Assembly (NCBI RefSeq): GCF_009659625.1
Contig: NZ_VOIW01000006.1
Location: forward strand, 186,001 to 250,000
Direction of reading: 5' to 3'
DNA: 64,000 bases
Origin: Pseudomonas haemolytica
GTDB lineage: Bacteria; Pseudomonadota; Gammaproteobacteria; Pseudomonadales; Pseudomonadaceae
Shown: positions 26,251 through 35,652 of the stretch, piece by piece
How positions within the stretch are numbered: position 1 is the stretch's first letter
Layout of the letters: every line of letters begins with the position of its first letter
The notes under the pieces: model-generated
What the model was told of the DNA's origin: nothing
Seen by the model: only the letters and a program-made list of their open reading frames with translations
The model's database searches: none
Position numbers and translations under genes: made by a program

Positions 26251-29200
26251 GATGCGCGCTCCTCCAACTGCAACTTCGGACTCGAACCCTGACGCTGCAC
26301 GCGCAGCGCCAGGCTGCGCATCACCACGTAGAACACCGGTGTGAGGAACAGGCCGAACAGCGTCACCCCGAGCATGCCGGCAAACACCGCAACGCCCATG
26401 GCGTGACGCATTTCGGCGCCGGCGCCGCTGGCAAATACCAGCGGTACCACACCGGCGATGAACGCCAGGGACGTCATCAGGATCGGCCGCAAACGCAGTT
26501 GGCAGGCGTGGATAACCGCTTCAAGCGGGCTGGCGCCTTCGGCTTCAAGACTGCGGGCAAACTCGACGATCAGAATGGCGTTTTTCGCCGCCAGCCCGAC
26601 CAGTACCACCAGCCCGATCTGCACGAACACGTTGTTGTCGCCATCCACTAGCCACACGCCGATGATCGCGCTGAGCAAGCACATGGGCACGATCAGCAAG
26701 ACGGCCAAAGGCAGCAGCCAGCTGTTGTACTGCGCGGCGAGGATCAGGTACGCCAGCAACACACACAGCGGGAAAATAAACAGTGCCGATGACCCCGCGA
26801 GCTTCTGCTGGTAGGTCAAGTCCGTCCACTCATAGGTCACGCCTTCGGGCAACACCTCTTGCGCCAGGCGCTCCATGAGTGCAACGGCCTGACCCGAACT
26901 GACCCCGGGCATCGCCCCACCGGAGATATCCGCCGAAGGGTAGCCGTTGTAATGAATCACGCGGTCGGGGCCGGAACCCGGGGTGACGGTAACAAACGCC
27001 GACAACGGCAGCATGTCCCCGGCCGCATTGCGCACTTGCAGGCGGCCGATGGCTTCGGCCTGCATGCGGTGGTCCGCATCGGCCTGGGCGGTAACCTTGT
27101 AGGTGCGACCGAACCGGTTGAAGTCGTTGACATACAACGAACCGAGGTACACCTGCAGTGACTCGAACACATCCGCCAGGCGCACGCCCTGGCTCTTGAC
27201 CTGGGTGCGGTCGATATCGACATTCAGCTGCGGCGCGTTGACGTCCAGGCTGGTCATCAAGCCGGCGATCTGGCCTGACTCGGTGGCTTTGGTCATCAGC
27301 AGCTGGGTCTGCTGCACCAATGCGTCAAGCCCCACCCCGCCACGGTCCTCGACCTGCAGCTTGAAGCCCCCGGTGACGCCAAGGCCGGGCACTGGCGGCG
27401 GAGGGAACACGCCGAGGAAACCGTCAGGAATGCTCGCGAACCTGGCTTGCAGGCGCCCGGCGATGGCGACTGCGGCCATGTCGGGCGAGGTACGTTCCTT
27501 GAACGGATCGAGCATGACGAACATCACCGCAGCATTCGGCACATTAACGAAGCCGTTGACCGAAAGCCCAGGGAACGCCACCACGCTTTCGACCCCCGGT
27601 TCATCCAGGGCGATTTTCGACATCTGCCGCACCACCGCATCGGTACGATCCAGTGAGGCCGAATTGGGCAATTGGGCGATGCCGACCAGGTAGTACTTGT
27701 CTTGCATCGGCACGAAGCCCGCCGGAACGGCGCTGAAGCCGAACCAGGTCAACGCCAGCAACCCGCCATAAGCCACCAATGCCAAACCGCGACGACCGAC
27801 GACCTTGCGCACCGTGTTGCCATACGCCTGGGGCGCACGCTGAAACGGCCGACCCAGTACCTCCACCAGGTGCGCGGCACGCCCGCGAAGGCTGCGCGGG
27901 TCGTGGACCACGGCTGCACCGCGTGGCCGCAGCAACAAGCCGGCCAGCGCCGGGCTGAGGGTCAACGAGTTGACCGCCGAGAGGATCGTGGAAATCGCGA
28001 TGGTCAGCGCAAATTGCCGATAGAACTCACCTTGCAGGCCACTGAGAAAGGCCGTGGGAATAAACACCGCAGCCAGCACCGAGGTGATCGCAATAATGGG
28101 CCCTGTGACCTCGCCCATCGCACGCCGCGCAGCTTGCGTGGGCTCCTCGCCGTTCTCGATATGCCGCTCGACGTTCTCGACCACCACGATGGCATCGTCA
28201 ACCACGATACCGATCGATAGCACCAGGCCGAACAACGACAAGGTATTGAGGGAAAAGCCCATCAGGTGCATGACCGCGAAGGTGCCGATAATCGACACTG
28301 GCACGGCCATCAACGGGATCAGCGACGCACGCCAGTTACGCAGGAACACCACCACCACGATGACCACCAGCAGGATCGCTTCCATCAAGGTGATGGCGAC
28401 GGATTCCAGCGAAGCGCGTACAAACACGGTCGGGTCATAGGCAATCCGCGATACCAGCCCTTCGGGGAAATTGGTCTGCAGACGCTGCATGGTATCGCGC
28501 ACCGCCTGCGCCACATCGAGCGCATTGGCCCCCGGGCTCTGGATGATTTGCAAGGCCACGGCCGGTTCACCGTCCAACAGGCTGCGCAGCGCGTAGGCAT
28601 CGGCGCCCATTTCGATACGCGCCACATCGCGCAGGCGCGTCACCTGGCCGTTATCGCCGGTGCGAATGATGATGTCGCCGAACTGCTCCTCGTCTGTCAG
28701 GCGCCCAAGGGTGTTGACCGTGACTTGGAAGGCCGCACTGGAATCAGGCGCCTGCCCGACGGAGCCGGCCGCCACTTGCACGTTCTGCTCGCGCACTGCG
28801 CTAATCACATCGCCGGCAGTCAAGCCACGGGCGGCGATCAAGTCCGGGTCCAGCCACAGCCGCATGCTGTATTCGCCCGCGCCCCACACCAGCACATCGT
28901 TGATCCCCGGGAGGCGCGACAGCTCGTCGCGCACCTGCAGGTAGGCATAGTTGGAAATGTACAGCGGGTCATAACGTTTGTCGGGAGACAGCAGGTGGAC
29001 CACCATGAGGATGTCCGGCGAGGTCTTTTGCGTGACCACGCCGAGGCGCTGCACCTCTTCGGGCAAGCGCGGCAAGGCTCGCGAAACGCGGTTCTGCACC
29101 TGGATCTGGGCCATGTCGGCATTGGTACCCTGAGCGAAGGTTGCAGTCAGGATCATGCGGCCATCGGTGGCCGCTTGCGACGTCATGTACAGCATGCCCT

Positions 29201-29423
29201 CGACGCCGGTAATCACCTGTTCCAATGGTGCTGCCACCGTCTCGGCAATCACCTGCGGGTTGGCCCCCGGATAAGAAGCGGTGACTTGCACAGTGGGCGG
29301 CGTGACTGCGGGGTATTCGCTCAGCGGCAGATGGAAGAAGGCCACGATGCCGCCAATCATCATCAACACCGACAAGACGATGGCGAAGATCGGCCGATCA
29401 ATGAAAAAGCGTGGGAAGCTCAT
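26247..29423 (-). CDS. mexQ: RND multidrug efflux transporter, MexQ-like
   Basis: 1058 residues, hydrophobe/amphiphile (HAE1) RND class. N-terminus MSFPRFFIDRPIFAIVLSVLMMIGG, two large periplasmic loops, and 12 transmembrane helices; the proton-relay region SIGIVVDDAIVVVENVERH in TM4 has paired aspartates. No methionine cluster or short TM4 typical of heavy-metal CusA/CzcA pumps, so it exports organic compounds rather than naked metal. Translationally coupled to its neighbours by 4-base overlaps. In P. aeruginosa MexPQ-OpmE exports several antibiotics and is copper-induced; here the pump may handle fluopsin or its precursor. Confidence 0.88.
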   Translation of the reverse strand: MSFPRFFIDRPIFAIVLSVLMMIGGIVAFFHLPLSEYPAVTPPTVQVTASYPGANPQVIAETVAAPLEQVITGVEGMLYMTSQAATDGRMILTATFAQGTNADMAQIQVQNRVSRALPRLPEEVQRLGVVTQKTSPDILMVVHLLSPDKRYDPLYISNYAYLQVRDELSRLPGINDVLVWGAGEYSMRLWLDPDLIAARGLTAGDVISAVREQNVQVAAGSVGQAPDSSAAFQVTVNTLGRLTDEEQFGDIIIRTGDNGQVTRLRDVARIEMGADAYALRSLLDGEPAVALQIIQSPGANALDVAQAVRDTMQRLQTNFPEGLVSRIAYDPTVFVRASLESVAITLMEAILLVVIVVVVFLRNWRASLIPLMAVPVSIIGTFAVMHLMGFSLNTLSLFGLVLSIGIVVDDAIVVVENVERHIENGEEPTQAARRAMGEVTGPIIAITSVLAAVFIPTAFLSGLQGEFYRQFALTIAISTILSAVNSLTLSPALAGLLLRPRGAAVVHDPRSLRGRAAHLVEVLGRPFQRAPQAYGNTVRKVVGRRGLALVAYGGLLALTWFGFSAVPAGFVPMQDKYYLVGIAQLPNSASLDRTDAVVRQMSKIALDEPGVESVVAFPGLSVNGFVNVPNAAVMFVMLDPFKERTSPDMAAVAIAGRLQARFASIPDGFLGVFPPPPVPGLGVTGGFKLQVEDRGGVGLDALVQQTQLLMTKATESGQIAGLMTSLDVNAPQLNVDIDRTQVKSQGVRLADVFESLQVYLGSLYVNDFNRFGRTYKVTAQADADHRMQAEAIGRLQVRNAAGDMLPLSAFVTVTPGSGPDRVIHYNGYPSADISGGAMPGVSSGQAVALMERLAQEVLPEGVTYEWTDLTYQQKLAGSSALFIFPLCVLLAYLILAAQYNSWLLPLAVLLIVPMCLLSAIIGVWLVDGDNNVFVQIGLVVLVGLAAKNAILIVEFARSLEAEGASPLEAVIHACQLRLRPILMTSLAFIAGVVPLVFASGAGAEMRHAMGVAVFAGMLGVTLFGLFLTPVFYVVMRSLALRVQRQGSSPKLQLEERAS

Positions 29424-30586
29424 TGCACGCCCCCCACGGTCAACGGTGCCTCAAGCACCTTGCCCTCGATGCTGGCGGCCAGCGGCGTCACCTGCATGCC
29501 GGGGCGCACCAGGCCCTTGACGATAATACGCTCGCCCGGTTGCAAGCCTTGTTCGATCACGCGCAGGCCGTCGGCCATCGGGCCCAGTTCGACCGGGCGG
29601 TACTCGGTCTTGTCGCCTTCGCCGACTACCAGCACATAGCGGCGGCCCTGGTCAGTGCCGATGGAATGGTCGGCGATCAACACACGAGGTTGCGCCGCGC
29701 CGGTGTCCAGCTTGACCTTGGCGAACAGCCCGGGCGTCAAGCGCCCGTCCGGGTTGTCGACCACCGCACGCACGCGCACGGTGCCGGTCTTGCGGTCGGC
29801 CGCGTTGGCCAGAAAGTCCACCCGCCCAGCCCGTGCATAGGTCGCATCGTTGAGCATCGCCACCATGACCTTGGCAGCTTTTTCGCCCTTCGACCCAGCG
29901 TGTGCCCGCGTCGCGGCAAGCGAGTGCAGGTAGGTGCGCTCGTCGACATCGAAATACACATGCAACGGGTCGATGGAGACGATAGTCGTCAACGCCGTCA
30001 CCCCTTGAGTCACGTAGTTGCCTTCGGTAACGAGCGCGCGGTCGATGCGGCCGCTGATGGGCGCGGTGACGCGGGTGTAGCTCAGGTCCAATTGGGCAGC
30101 ATCCAGTGCGGCCTTGGCGGCCTCCACCTGTGCCCTGCCGGCGTTCAACGAGGCAATGGCGGTATCGAGACGATCACGCGCCACCACCTTCTTGGCGAAC
30201 AGTTGCTCGGCTCGACCATGTTCGGCCTGGGCGAGCAGCGCGTTGGCCTCGGCCTCACGCAAGCGCGCCTTGGCAGCATTCAACGCCGCCTGGAACCCGC
30301 GCGGATCGATCACAAACAACGGGCTACCCTTGGCGACGAATTGGCCTTCGGGCACGCTGACATTTTGCAGATAGCCGCTGACACGCGGGCGCAACTCTAC
30401 CTGATCAATGGCGGTCAGCGATCCGGTGTACTCGACAAACGGGGTCACCGCTCGCGCAACCACCTCGGCCACTGGCACACCCGGCGGCTTGGCGGCCGCG
30501 GCCGACGGCGCGCTGTCTGTGCATCCGCCCAGCGTCAACACCACGGCCATCGCCCCGGTGATCAGGCTTATTGGTTTGGCGTACAT
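29420..30586 (-). CDS. mexP: RND efflux membrane-fusion protein, MexP-like
   Basis: 388 residues, AcrA/MexA family lipoprotein: signal peptide ending in lipobox LTLGGC. The barrel-sandwich/lipoyl half QVELRPRVSGYLQNVSVPEGQFVAKGSPLFVIDPRGFQAAL, a coiled-coil hairpin (about residues 100-160) and the second lipoyl half DLSYTRVTAPISGRIDRALVTEGNYV are in order. First gene of the operon, downstream of a CueR-type promoter, with AAGGAGGG before the ATG. It joins the RND pump to the outer-membrane channel. Confidence 0.9.
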   Translation of the reverse strand: MYAKPISLITGAMAVVLTLGGCTDSAPSAAAAKPPGVPVAEVVARAVTPFVEYTGSLTAIDQVELRPRVSGYLQNVSVPEGQFVAKGSPLFVIDPRGFQAALNAAKARLREAEANALLAQAEHGRAEQLFAKKVVARDRLDTAIASLNAGRAQVEAAKAALDAAQLDLSYTRVTAPISGRIDRALVTEGNYVTQGVTALTTIVSIDPLHVYFDVDERTYLHSLAATRAHAGSKGEKAAKVMVAMLNDATYARAGRVDFLANAADRKTGTVRVRAVVDNPDGRLTPGLFAKVKLDTGAAQPRVLIADHSIGTDQGRRYVLVVGEGDKTEYRPVELGPMADGLRVIEQGLQPGERIIVKGLVRPGMQVTPLAASIEGKVLEAPLTVGGVQ

Positions 30587-30632
30587 CGTTCACCCTCCTT
30601 GGAATTTTCAAGAAAAACCGACACTGAGGGTT

Positions 30633-30663
30633 TTTATCGGGCTTGCCATATTGGGAAGGTCAA
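30633..30663 (-). promoter_or_regulatory. CueR/MerR-type promoter of the mexPQ-opmE operon
   Basis: Minus strand: -35 TTGACC (30658-30663), exactly 19 bp, then -10 GATAAA (30633-30638). The spacer holds the dyad CTTCCC-N5-GGCAAG (five of six positions pair). Same architecture as the promoter at 24224-24254. Confidence 0.72.
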
Positions 30664-30757
30664 GCGCTGTAAAGCCGATAGGTGTGTTTTTGGCTGAAGG
30701 GTGTTTGGAGGGGGGGCGGCCTGGCAGCTGGCCAGGATATTGGATCAGACTATGTAT

Positions 30758-30780
30758 ATATCCGTTATCCAGGTAACGGC
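30758..30780 (+). repeat. Solo copy of the MITE-like element end
   Basis: ATATCCGTTATCCAGGTAAC then GGC, 21 of 23 identical to the left end at 24333; the next 20 bp (through GGTTCCGCCCT) also resemble the inside of the right end. No partner end within several kb to the right. Confidence 0.65.
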
Positions 30781-30836
30781 CACTTAGGGTTCCGCCCTGA
30801 TACCGGGGAGTGGTTACCTCATTGGAACCGAGCCCA

Positions 30837-31274
30837 TCAGGTCCACGCCACCACCAACAACCCCACCCCCAGCACCAGGCACAACGGCGAGTAAACGTAC
30901 GTATCCAGCCGTGCAAACCTCGAGCCGCCGACCTTCTTGAAAAAACCCACCAGTTCCGAATCCCCAATCGCCCGGGCGAACATCAGCACCGCAATCGCAC
31001 TGATGCCCCACTGCAACGCCCCATGGGAAACCGGCGAGAAATACAGCCCGGCGCGCAGGCAAACGAGCAAGGCAATCGCCACCAGGCCCATGGCCACCAG
31101 AAAGGTGCCCAGCGCCGACGGCTTGAATGCCGGTCGCGGCCCGCTGGCAAATTCACCCGGCAGTTGCGGAATGGCAGCCAGGCTGCCGAACTTGCCGCCG
31201 GCGGCCCAATACAAATGCACCATGCTGATAAGGGTAAAAACCCCGACGACCCATCGTGCTATGACAAAGCTCAT
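30837..31274 (-). CDS. DUF3995 membrane protein
   Basis: 145 residues from ATG 31274. Four predicted transmembrane helices (FVIARWVVGVFTLISMVHLYWAAGG; ALGTFLVAMGLVAIALLVCLRAGLYF; WGISAIAVLMFARAIG; LCLVLGVGLLVVAW). The WAAGG after helix one and the conserved arginine/aspartate pair RAIGDSELVGFFKK match DUF3995, a small inner-membrane family of unknown function. Divergent from the DUF2946 gene. Confidence 0.78.
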   Translation of the reverse strand: MSFVIARWVVGVFTLISMVHLYWAAGGKFGSLAAIPQLPGEFASGPRPAFKPSALGTFLVAMGLVAIALLVCLRAGLYFSPVSHGALQWGISAIAVLMFARAIGDSELVGFFKKVGGSRFARLDTYVYSPLCLVLGVGLLVVAWT

Positions 31275-31369
31275 GGCGGGCGCTCCCCAAAAAAATGTGG
31301 GAGTGAGGATAGTCGCCCTGAGATTTTTTGCAGGCATTTCGTCGGCGGCTGATGGTAAAGTGCCGCCCC

Positions 31370-31759
31370 ATGAAACTCGCCCGTACCGATCGCTCGCTCA
31401 TTGCCTGGATGCTCTACTGCTGCGTCCTGTTCAATGTGTTCGCCTGCAGCATTGGTCACGGGCAAATGGTGGGAATGCAGCTCAACGGCATCAGCGGCCA
31501 GTTCTGTACCGTAGACCCACGCACCCAGGCGCCCCTGCAAAGCAACTCTACGGATGAGAGCCTGCCAACGCTGTCAAAGGCGTTCGGTTGCCCGTTATGC
31601 TCTACAGGCGGCATGGGGCCCGCGCTCAACACACACCTGAATGTGGCGGTGTTGCCACAACCCCATGCACCGCCGGCCGCGGTGGTGCTCGCTGCTGACA
31701 TTCCTGCCCGCTTCACCTGGCCCACGGCTAACCCGCGTGCGCCACCAGCCTTCGCCTGA
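31370..31759 (+). CDS. DUF2946 protein (small exported/membrane protein, CPLC motif)
   Basis: 129 residues from ATG 31370. N-terminal hydrophobic segment (SLIAWMLYCCVLFNVFACSIGHGQ) acts as signal or anchor, a CPLCSTGG motif at about residues 73-80, and a proline-rich tail. DUF2946 genes commonly sit beside TonB-dependent metal receptors, as here (94 bp upstream of one), and the cysteines could bind a metal. Function is unproven. Confidence 0.75.
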   Translation: MKLARTDRSLIAWMLYCCVLFNVFACSIGHGQMVGMQLNGISGQFCTVDPRTQAPLQSNSTDESLPTLSKAFGCPLCSTGGMGPALNTHLNVAVLPQPHAPPAAVVLAADIPARFTWPTANPRAPPAFA

Positions 31760-31853
31760 TCCCTGCGCTTTCTGATCTGCATTGCCCCCGGTTTCCGTGA
31801 GGAAGAACCGGCGGCCGTGCGTTGTTTTCAAGCCAAGTTTTCAGGATTCAACC

Positions 31854-33980
31854 ATGAAACATTTACCCCTGTTGGCGGGCCTGTTCGGCTGCCTGCCTGT
31901 TTGCGCCTCTGCCATTGAGCTAGCGCCGACCACCATTGAAGGCGAGCAAGGCGTCGAGCCCGGGCTAGCCCTGGACCAATCCAGCGGCATGGCGTCGCGC
32001 CTGGGCCTGAGCGTGCGGGAAACCCCGGCGTCGGTCTCTATCGCTAATCGCAACGACATCGAGCGCCATGGCGCCAAGACCTTTCGCGACGCAGCCAATA
32101 CCCTGCCTGGCGTTAACGCCAGCGCGCCGCCCGGGTTTGGTGGTTTTGTCTCGTATCGAGGGTTTACCAGCAGCCAGATTACCCAGATGTTCAACGGTAT
32201 CAATGTCGCCACGGGCCTGGCGCGGCCAGTGGATGCGTGGATCTATGATCGCGTCGAACTGGTGGGTGGCCCCTCCTCCCTGATCAACGGCGCAGGCTCC
32301 GTGGGTGGCTCATTGAACTACGTGACCAAACTGGCCAGCCGTGAAGAACAGACCGTCGAAGGCCAGTTGAACTATGGCAGCTATGACACCGCCGGCATGG
32401 CCTTCGGCCTCAATCATGCACTGACCGAGCCTGGCACCGAGGTGCAGCATTACGCGCGCCTGGATGTGAGCCGCAACACCAACCACAGCTACATCGACCG
32501 CGACCAGCGGGATGCCTGGAGCCTGGCGTTTTCCCTGCTCAGCGACTTGACCCCCAACCTGTCCCACACCCTGGCCCTGGAATATCAGGACGAACATGAA
32601 GACAGCCCTTACTGGGGCACGCCGGTGCTCAATCCCAAGGCCGGCGAACTGAAGATCGACAAGCACAACCGCTTCAACAACTACAACGTCGCCGACGGCC
32701 GTTACGAACAGCGCACGATCTGGGCACGCTCGATCATTGACTACCGGGTAAACGACAGCACCACGCTGAAAAACACCCTCTACCACCTCGACAGCCAGCG
32801 CGATTATCGCAACCTGGAGACCTACCAGTACAACGCCGATAACAGCGCGGTGAACCGTTCAACCGCCTATCAGGTGCGGCATCAAGGCGAACAGAACGGC
32901 AACCAGTTCGAACTGCGCCATGACACCCGTATCTTCGGCCTCTCCACTACGTGGTCCGGCGGCTTTGAGTACAAGGTCAACAGCACCACCAACAGCCCCC
33001 TGAACGTAACGGGCAAAAGTACCGTGAACCCGAACAACTACGACCCGGGGCACTTCTATGACATCCCCGGCACCCGGCCGGGTTTCGTCAAGGACAAGAC
33101 CAACCAGGTGACCACCAAGGCACTGTTCGTGGAAAACCGCCTGGGGTTGACGGATAAACTCTCGCTGCTGACTGGCCTGCGTTATGACGCCATCGACATG
33201 GACGTGACCAACCACCGCGCGATCACCGCCACAAGCCCACGGCACTTCAAGCGCAGCTGGGAACCGGTGACGGGGCGTGTGGGCATGACCTATCAGTTCA
33301 TCCCCTCGGCCAATGTCTACCTGCAATACAGCACCGCCGTGGAACAGCCTAATACCACCACCCAGGTGTTTGATGTGTCCACCGGCAAGCAGTGGGAGAT
33401 CGGCAGCAAGTTCGACTACTTGGAAGGGCGTGGTTCCGCCACGGTCGCTGCCTACAAGATCGAACGCAAAGACTTCGCCGTCACCGACCCACTGGACCCG
33501 ACCAACAGCATCCCGGTGGGTGCACAGTCATCCAAGGGCATCGAGTTGGCCAGTTCACTGCGCATCACGCCTAGATTGCTGGCCGAAGGCAACTTTGCCT
33601 GGGTGGCTGCTGAGTACGATGAGTTCAATGAGAAAATCGCCAGCGGCGCCGTAGTCTCGCGCAAGGGCAATACGCCGACCAACGTGCCCAAGCGCGTGGG
33701 CAACCTGTGGTTGACCTACGACTTTTCCGAGGATTGGCAAGGTGGCGTGGATGCACGCTATGTCGCCCAGGTGTATGCGGACAATGCCAACACCCAAACG
33801 GTACCGGCCTACACGCTGTTCGGCACGTTCCTGCGCTACAAGCTGGACGCGCATACTTCAGTGACCGGCCGCGTGCGCAACTTGACCAATGAGGTGTATG
33901 CCGAGTTTGCGCATGTATCGCCAGCTTACTATCTGGGGTCACCGCGGACCTTCGAGGTAGCGGTACAAACGCGATTCTAA
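31854..33980 (+). CDS. TonB-dependent receptor (siderophore-receptor family, no signalling domain)
   Basis: 708 residues with a signal peptide (MKHLPLLAGLFGCLPVCASA). Plug domain with RETPASVSIANRNDIERHGAKTFRDAANTLPGVNASAPPGFG, RGFTSSQITQMFNGIN and VELVGGPSSLINGAGSVGGSLNYVTK; barrel to the final aromatic ...FEVAVQTRF. There is no STN domain, so it is not coupled to surface signalling. Its partner DUF2946 gene and its location next to the copper-related operons hint at a metal-chelate ligand, but the substrate is not visible. A REP hairpin follows the stop. Confidence 0.88.
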   Translation: MKHLPLLAGLFGCLPVCASAIELAPTTIEGEQGVEPGLALDQSSGMASRLGLSVRETPASVSIANRNDIERHGAKTFRDAANTLPGVNASAPPGFGGFVSYRGFTSSQITQMFNGINVATGLARPVDAWIYDRVELVGGPSSLINGAGSVGGSLNYVTKLASREEQTVEGQLNYGSYDTAGMAFGLNHALTEPGTEVQHYARLDVSRNTNHSYIDRDQRDAWSLAFSLLSDLTPNLSHTLALEYQDEHEDSPYWGTPVLNPKAGELKIDKHNRFNNYNVADGRYEQRTIWARSIIDYRVNDSTTLKNTLYHLDSQRDYRNLETYQYNADNSAVNRSTAYQVRHQGEQNGNQFELRHDTRIFGLSTTWSGGFEYKVNSTTNSPLNVTGKSTVNPNNYDPGHFYDIPGTRPGFVKDKTNQVTTKALFVENRLGLTDKLSLLTGLRYDAIDMDVTNHRAITATSPRHFKRSWEPVTGRVGMTYQFIPSANVYLQYSTAVEQPNTTTQVFDVSTGKQWEIGSKFDYLEGRGSATVAAYKIERKDFAVTDPLDPTNSIPVGAQSSKGIELASSLRITPRLLAEGNFAWVAAEYDEFNEKIASGAVVSRKGNTPTNVPKRVGNLWLTYDFSEDWQGGVDARYVAQVYADNANTQTVPAYTLFGTFLRYKLDAHTSVTGRVRNLTNEVYAEFAHVSPAYYLGSPRTFEVAVQTRF

Positions 33981-34000
33981 ATCTGGAATGCAAAAAAAAC

Positions 34001-34029
34001 TGTGGGAGGGGGCTTGCTCCCTCCCACAT
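34001..34029. repeat. REP hairpin
   Basis: TGTGGGAGGGGGCTTGCTCC with inverted partner CTCCCACA, between convergent genes; likely also stops transcription from both sides. Confidence 0.85.
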
Positions 34030-34046
34030 TTTGTTCTGCATTCAGG

Positions 34047-35054
34047 CTATTTAAGGGCTGACTCAACTTTTTGCGCAACATCATCGGTCAGCCACGCCTT
34101 CCACACCTCAGGATGCTCCTTGAGGAACGCCTGGGCCACGTCACGCGGTGCCGTGTGGTTCTCGCTCATCTTCGCCAAGGCTTTGTTCAGCGGCTCGATA
34201 GGAAACTCAACCTTCTCGAAGAACTGCGCAATCTGCGGATGTTCCTGCTGGAACGGCGTCGATACGCCAATGCTCAACTTGGATGCCAACGACCGTGTAG
34301 GCTTGGGGTCTGGGTTATCCGCATCGGTCAGGGTTTTCCACGCATCCGCATCAAACGGCGGCTCTTCCAACTGGATCAATTTGTATCGCCCCATCAACGG
34401 GGTGGGTGACCAGTAGTAGAACAGCACCGGCTTGCCGCGACGGATCGACGAAGCAATCTCCGCATCCAGCGCCGCGCCCGAACCGCTGCGGAAATTCACG
34501 TAGCTGTCTTCCAGGCCATAGGCCTTGAGCTTCTGTTTGTTGACCACTTCGGAGGTCCAGCCGATCGGGCTGTTGAGAAAGCGACCCTTGCCCGGGGATT
34601 CCGGGTCCTTGAACACGTCTTTGTAGCGCGCCAGGTCCTTTACGCTTTTCAGGTCAGGAGCCAGGGGCTTGAGGTTTTTCGACGGGTCACCCTTGACCAC
34701 GTATTCCGGCACCCACCAACCCTCAGTTGCGCCCTTGACCGTATCCCCCAGGCCGACCACTTTGCCTTCGGCTTCAGCCTTGACCCACACCGGGCTGCGG
34801 CCAGCCCACTCTTCGCCGATCACCTGGATGTCGTTCTTGGCCAGGGCGGTTTCCAGAGTGATGGTGGTGCCGGGCAAGGTGTCGGTGGGCAAGTCGTAGC
34901 CCTTCTCGACGATAAAGCGCAGGACTTCGGTGATCAGGCTGCCGCTTTCCCAGTTCAGGTCGGCAAAATGCACCGGTGCCTGTGCGGCCGAAACCGGCAA
35001 TGACAGGCTCAAGGCCGTCAAGGACGCAGCCAACAGTGATTTCAATCCCTTCAT
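34047..35054 (-). CDS. Glycine betaine/choline-type ABC transporter substrate-binding protein
   Basis: 335 residues from ATG 35054 (GAGGT seven bases upstream). Signal peptide to VSAAQA, then an OpuAC domain: WESGSLITEVLRFIVEKGYD, GATEGWWVPEYVVKGDPSK, GSGAALDAEIASSIRRGKPVLFYYWSP and the C-terminal AFLKEHPEVWKAWL. Tryptophans and tyrosines (EEWAGR, EGWW, FYYWSP) would form the cage for a quaternary amine. No permease or ATPase gene is adjacent, so it is an orphan binding protein feeding a transporter elsewhere. Confidence 0.88.
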   Translation of the reverse strand: MKGLKSLLAASLTALSLSLPVSAAQAPVHFADLNWESGSLITEVLRFIVEKGYDLPTDTLPGTTITLETALAKNDIQVIGEEWAGRSPVWVKAEAEGKVVGLGDTVKGATEGWWVPEYVVKGDPSKNLKPLAPDLKSVKDLARYKDVFKDPESPGKGRFLNSPIGWTSEVVNKQKLKAYGLEDSYVNFRSGSGAALDAEIASSIRRGKPVLFYYWSPTPLMGRYKLIQLEEPPFDADAWKTLTDADNPDPKPTRSLASKLSIGVSTPFQQEHPQIAQFFEKVEFPIEPLNKALAKMSENHTAPRDVAQAFLKEHPEVWKAWLTDDVAQKVESALK

Positions 35055-35181
35055 GCTTTGCACCTCGCGTCTCAGCCATGGTGAACGGCTTTGCCGCCAA
35101 TGCGCGAAGCCTCTGAATAGTTAAGTCAACTCAACTGTAGTAGAGGTTCCGCAAGAGACTGGTACACGAAGCGTTTACCGG

Positions 35182-35652
35182 TTACTCGCTGGCCTTGAAG
35201 GTGACCAGTTCACCCTTGCGCCATTTGGCAGCCTTGCCGGTCACGGCCTTGAGGGTCTTGGTCAGTCCTTCCTGCAACTGCTCATTGGCGGCAAATACCA
35301 GCATGACGCTGTGGCCCTCCTTGAACACGATGCCCTGGCCTTCGGCCGAGGAAACAAAGGCGTAATCGCCCAGCCCATACACGGTCAACTTGATATCGCG
35401 AAACTTCAGTTCGAACTTGCCACCTTCACGGCTAGGCAAGACAGCCGCACGGAAATGGTCACCCACCTTGAGTTCAAGGCGTGGCTTGTCATCCACGACC
35501 ATCGCCGTTTCGGTGTCGATCTCGGCGATGTAAATGCCTTCCGGTGTCTGCTCAGTGACGTAGACAAACCGAGACTGAAATTGCTTGACCAACTTTGCGC
35601 GCAAATCACCCAGCACGAACAACGCGTGCATGTCCAGATTACTGACTGCCAA
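35182..35652 (-). CDS. Conserved hypothetical cytoplasmic protein
   Basis: 156 residues from TTG 35652, or 149 from ATG 35631; neither start has a strong ribosome site. No signal peptide or membrane segment. Mixed alpha/beta sequence (FVYVTEQTPEGIYIAEIDTETAMVVDDKPRLELKVGDHFRAAVLPSREGGKFELKFRDIKLTVYGLGDYAFV). I do not recognise a domain. Codon use is typical of the genome. Confidence 0.65.
   Translation of the reverse strand: MAVSNLDMHALFVLGDLRAKLVKQFQSRFVYVTEQTPEGIYIAEIDTETAMVVDDKPRLELKVGDHFRAAVLPSREGGKFELKFRDIKLTVYGLGDYAFVSSAEGQGIVFKEGHSVMLVFAANEQLQEGLTKTLKAVTGKAAKWRKGELVTFKASE

Noticed and set aside
28266-29639. 457-residue open frame on the plus strand
   Set aside because: Antisense to the RND pump genes; His/Arg-rich shadow sequence without any domain.
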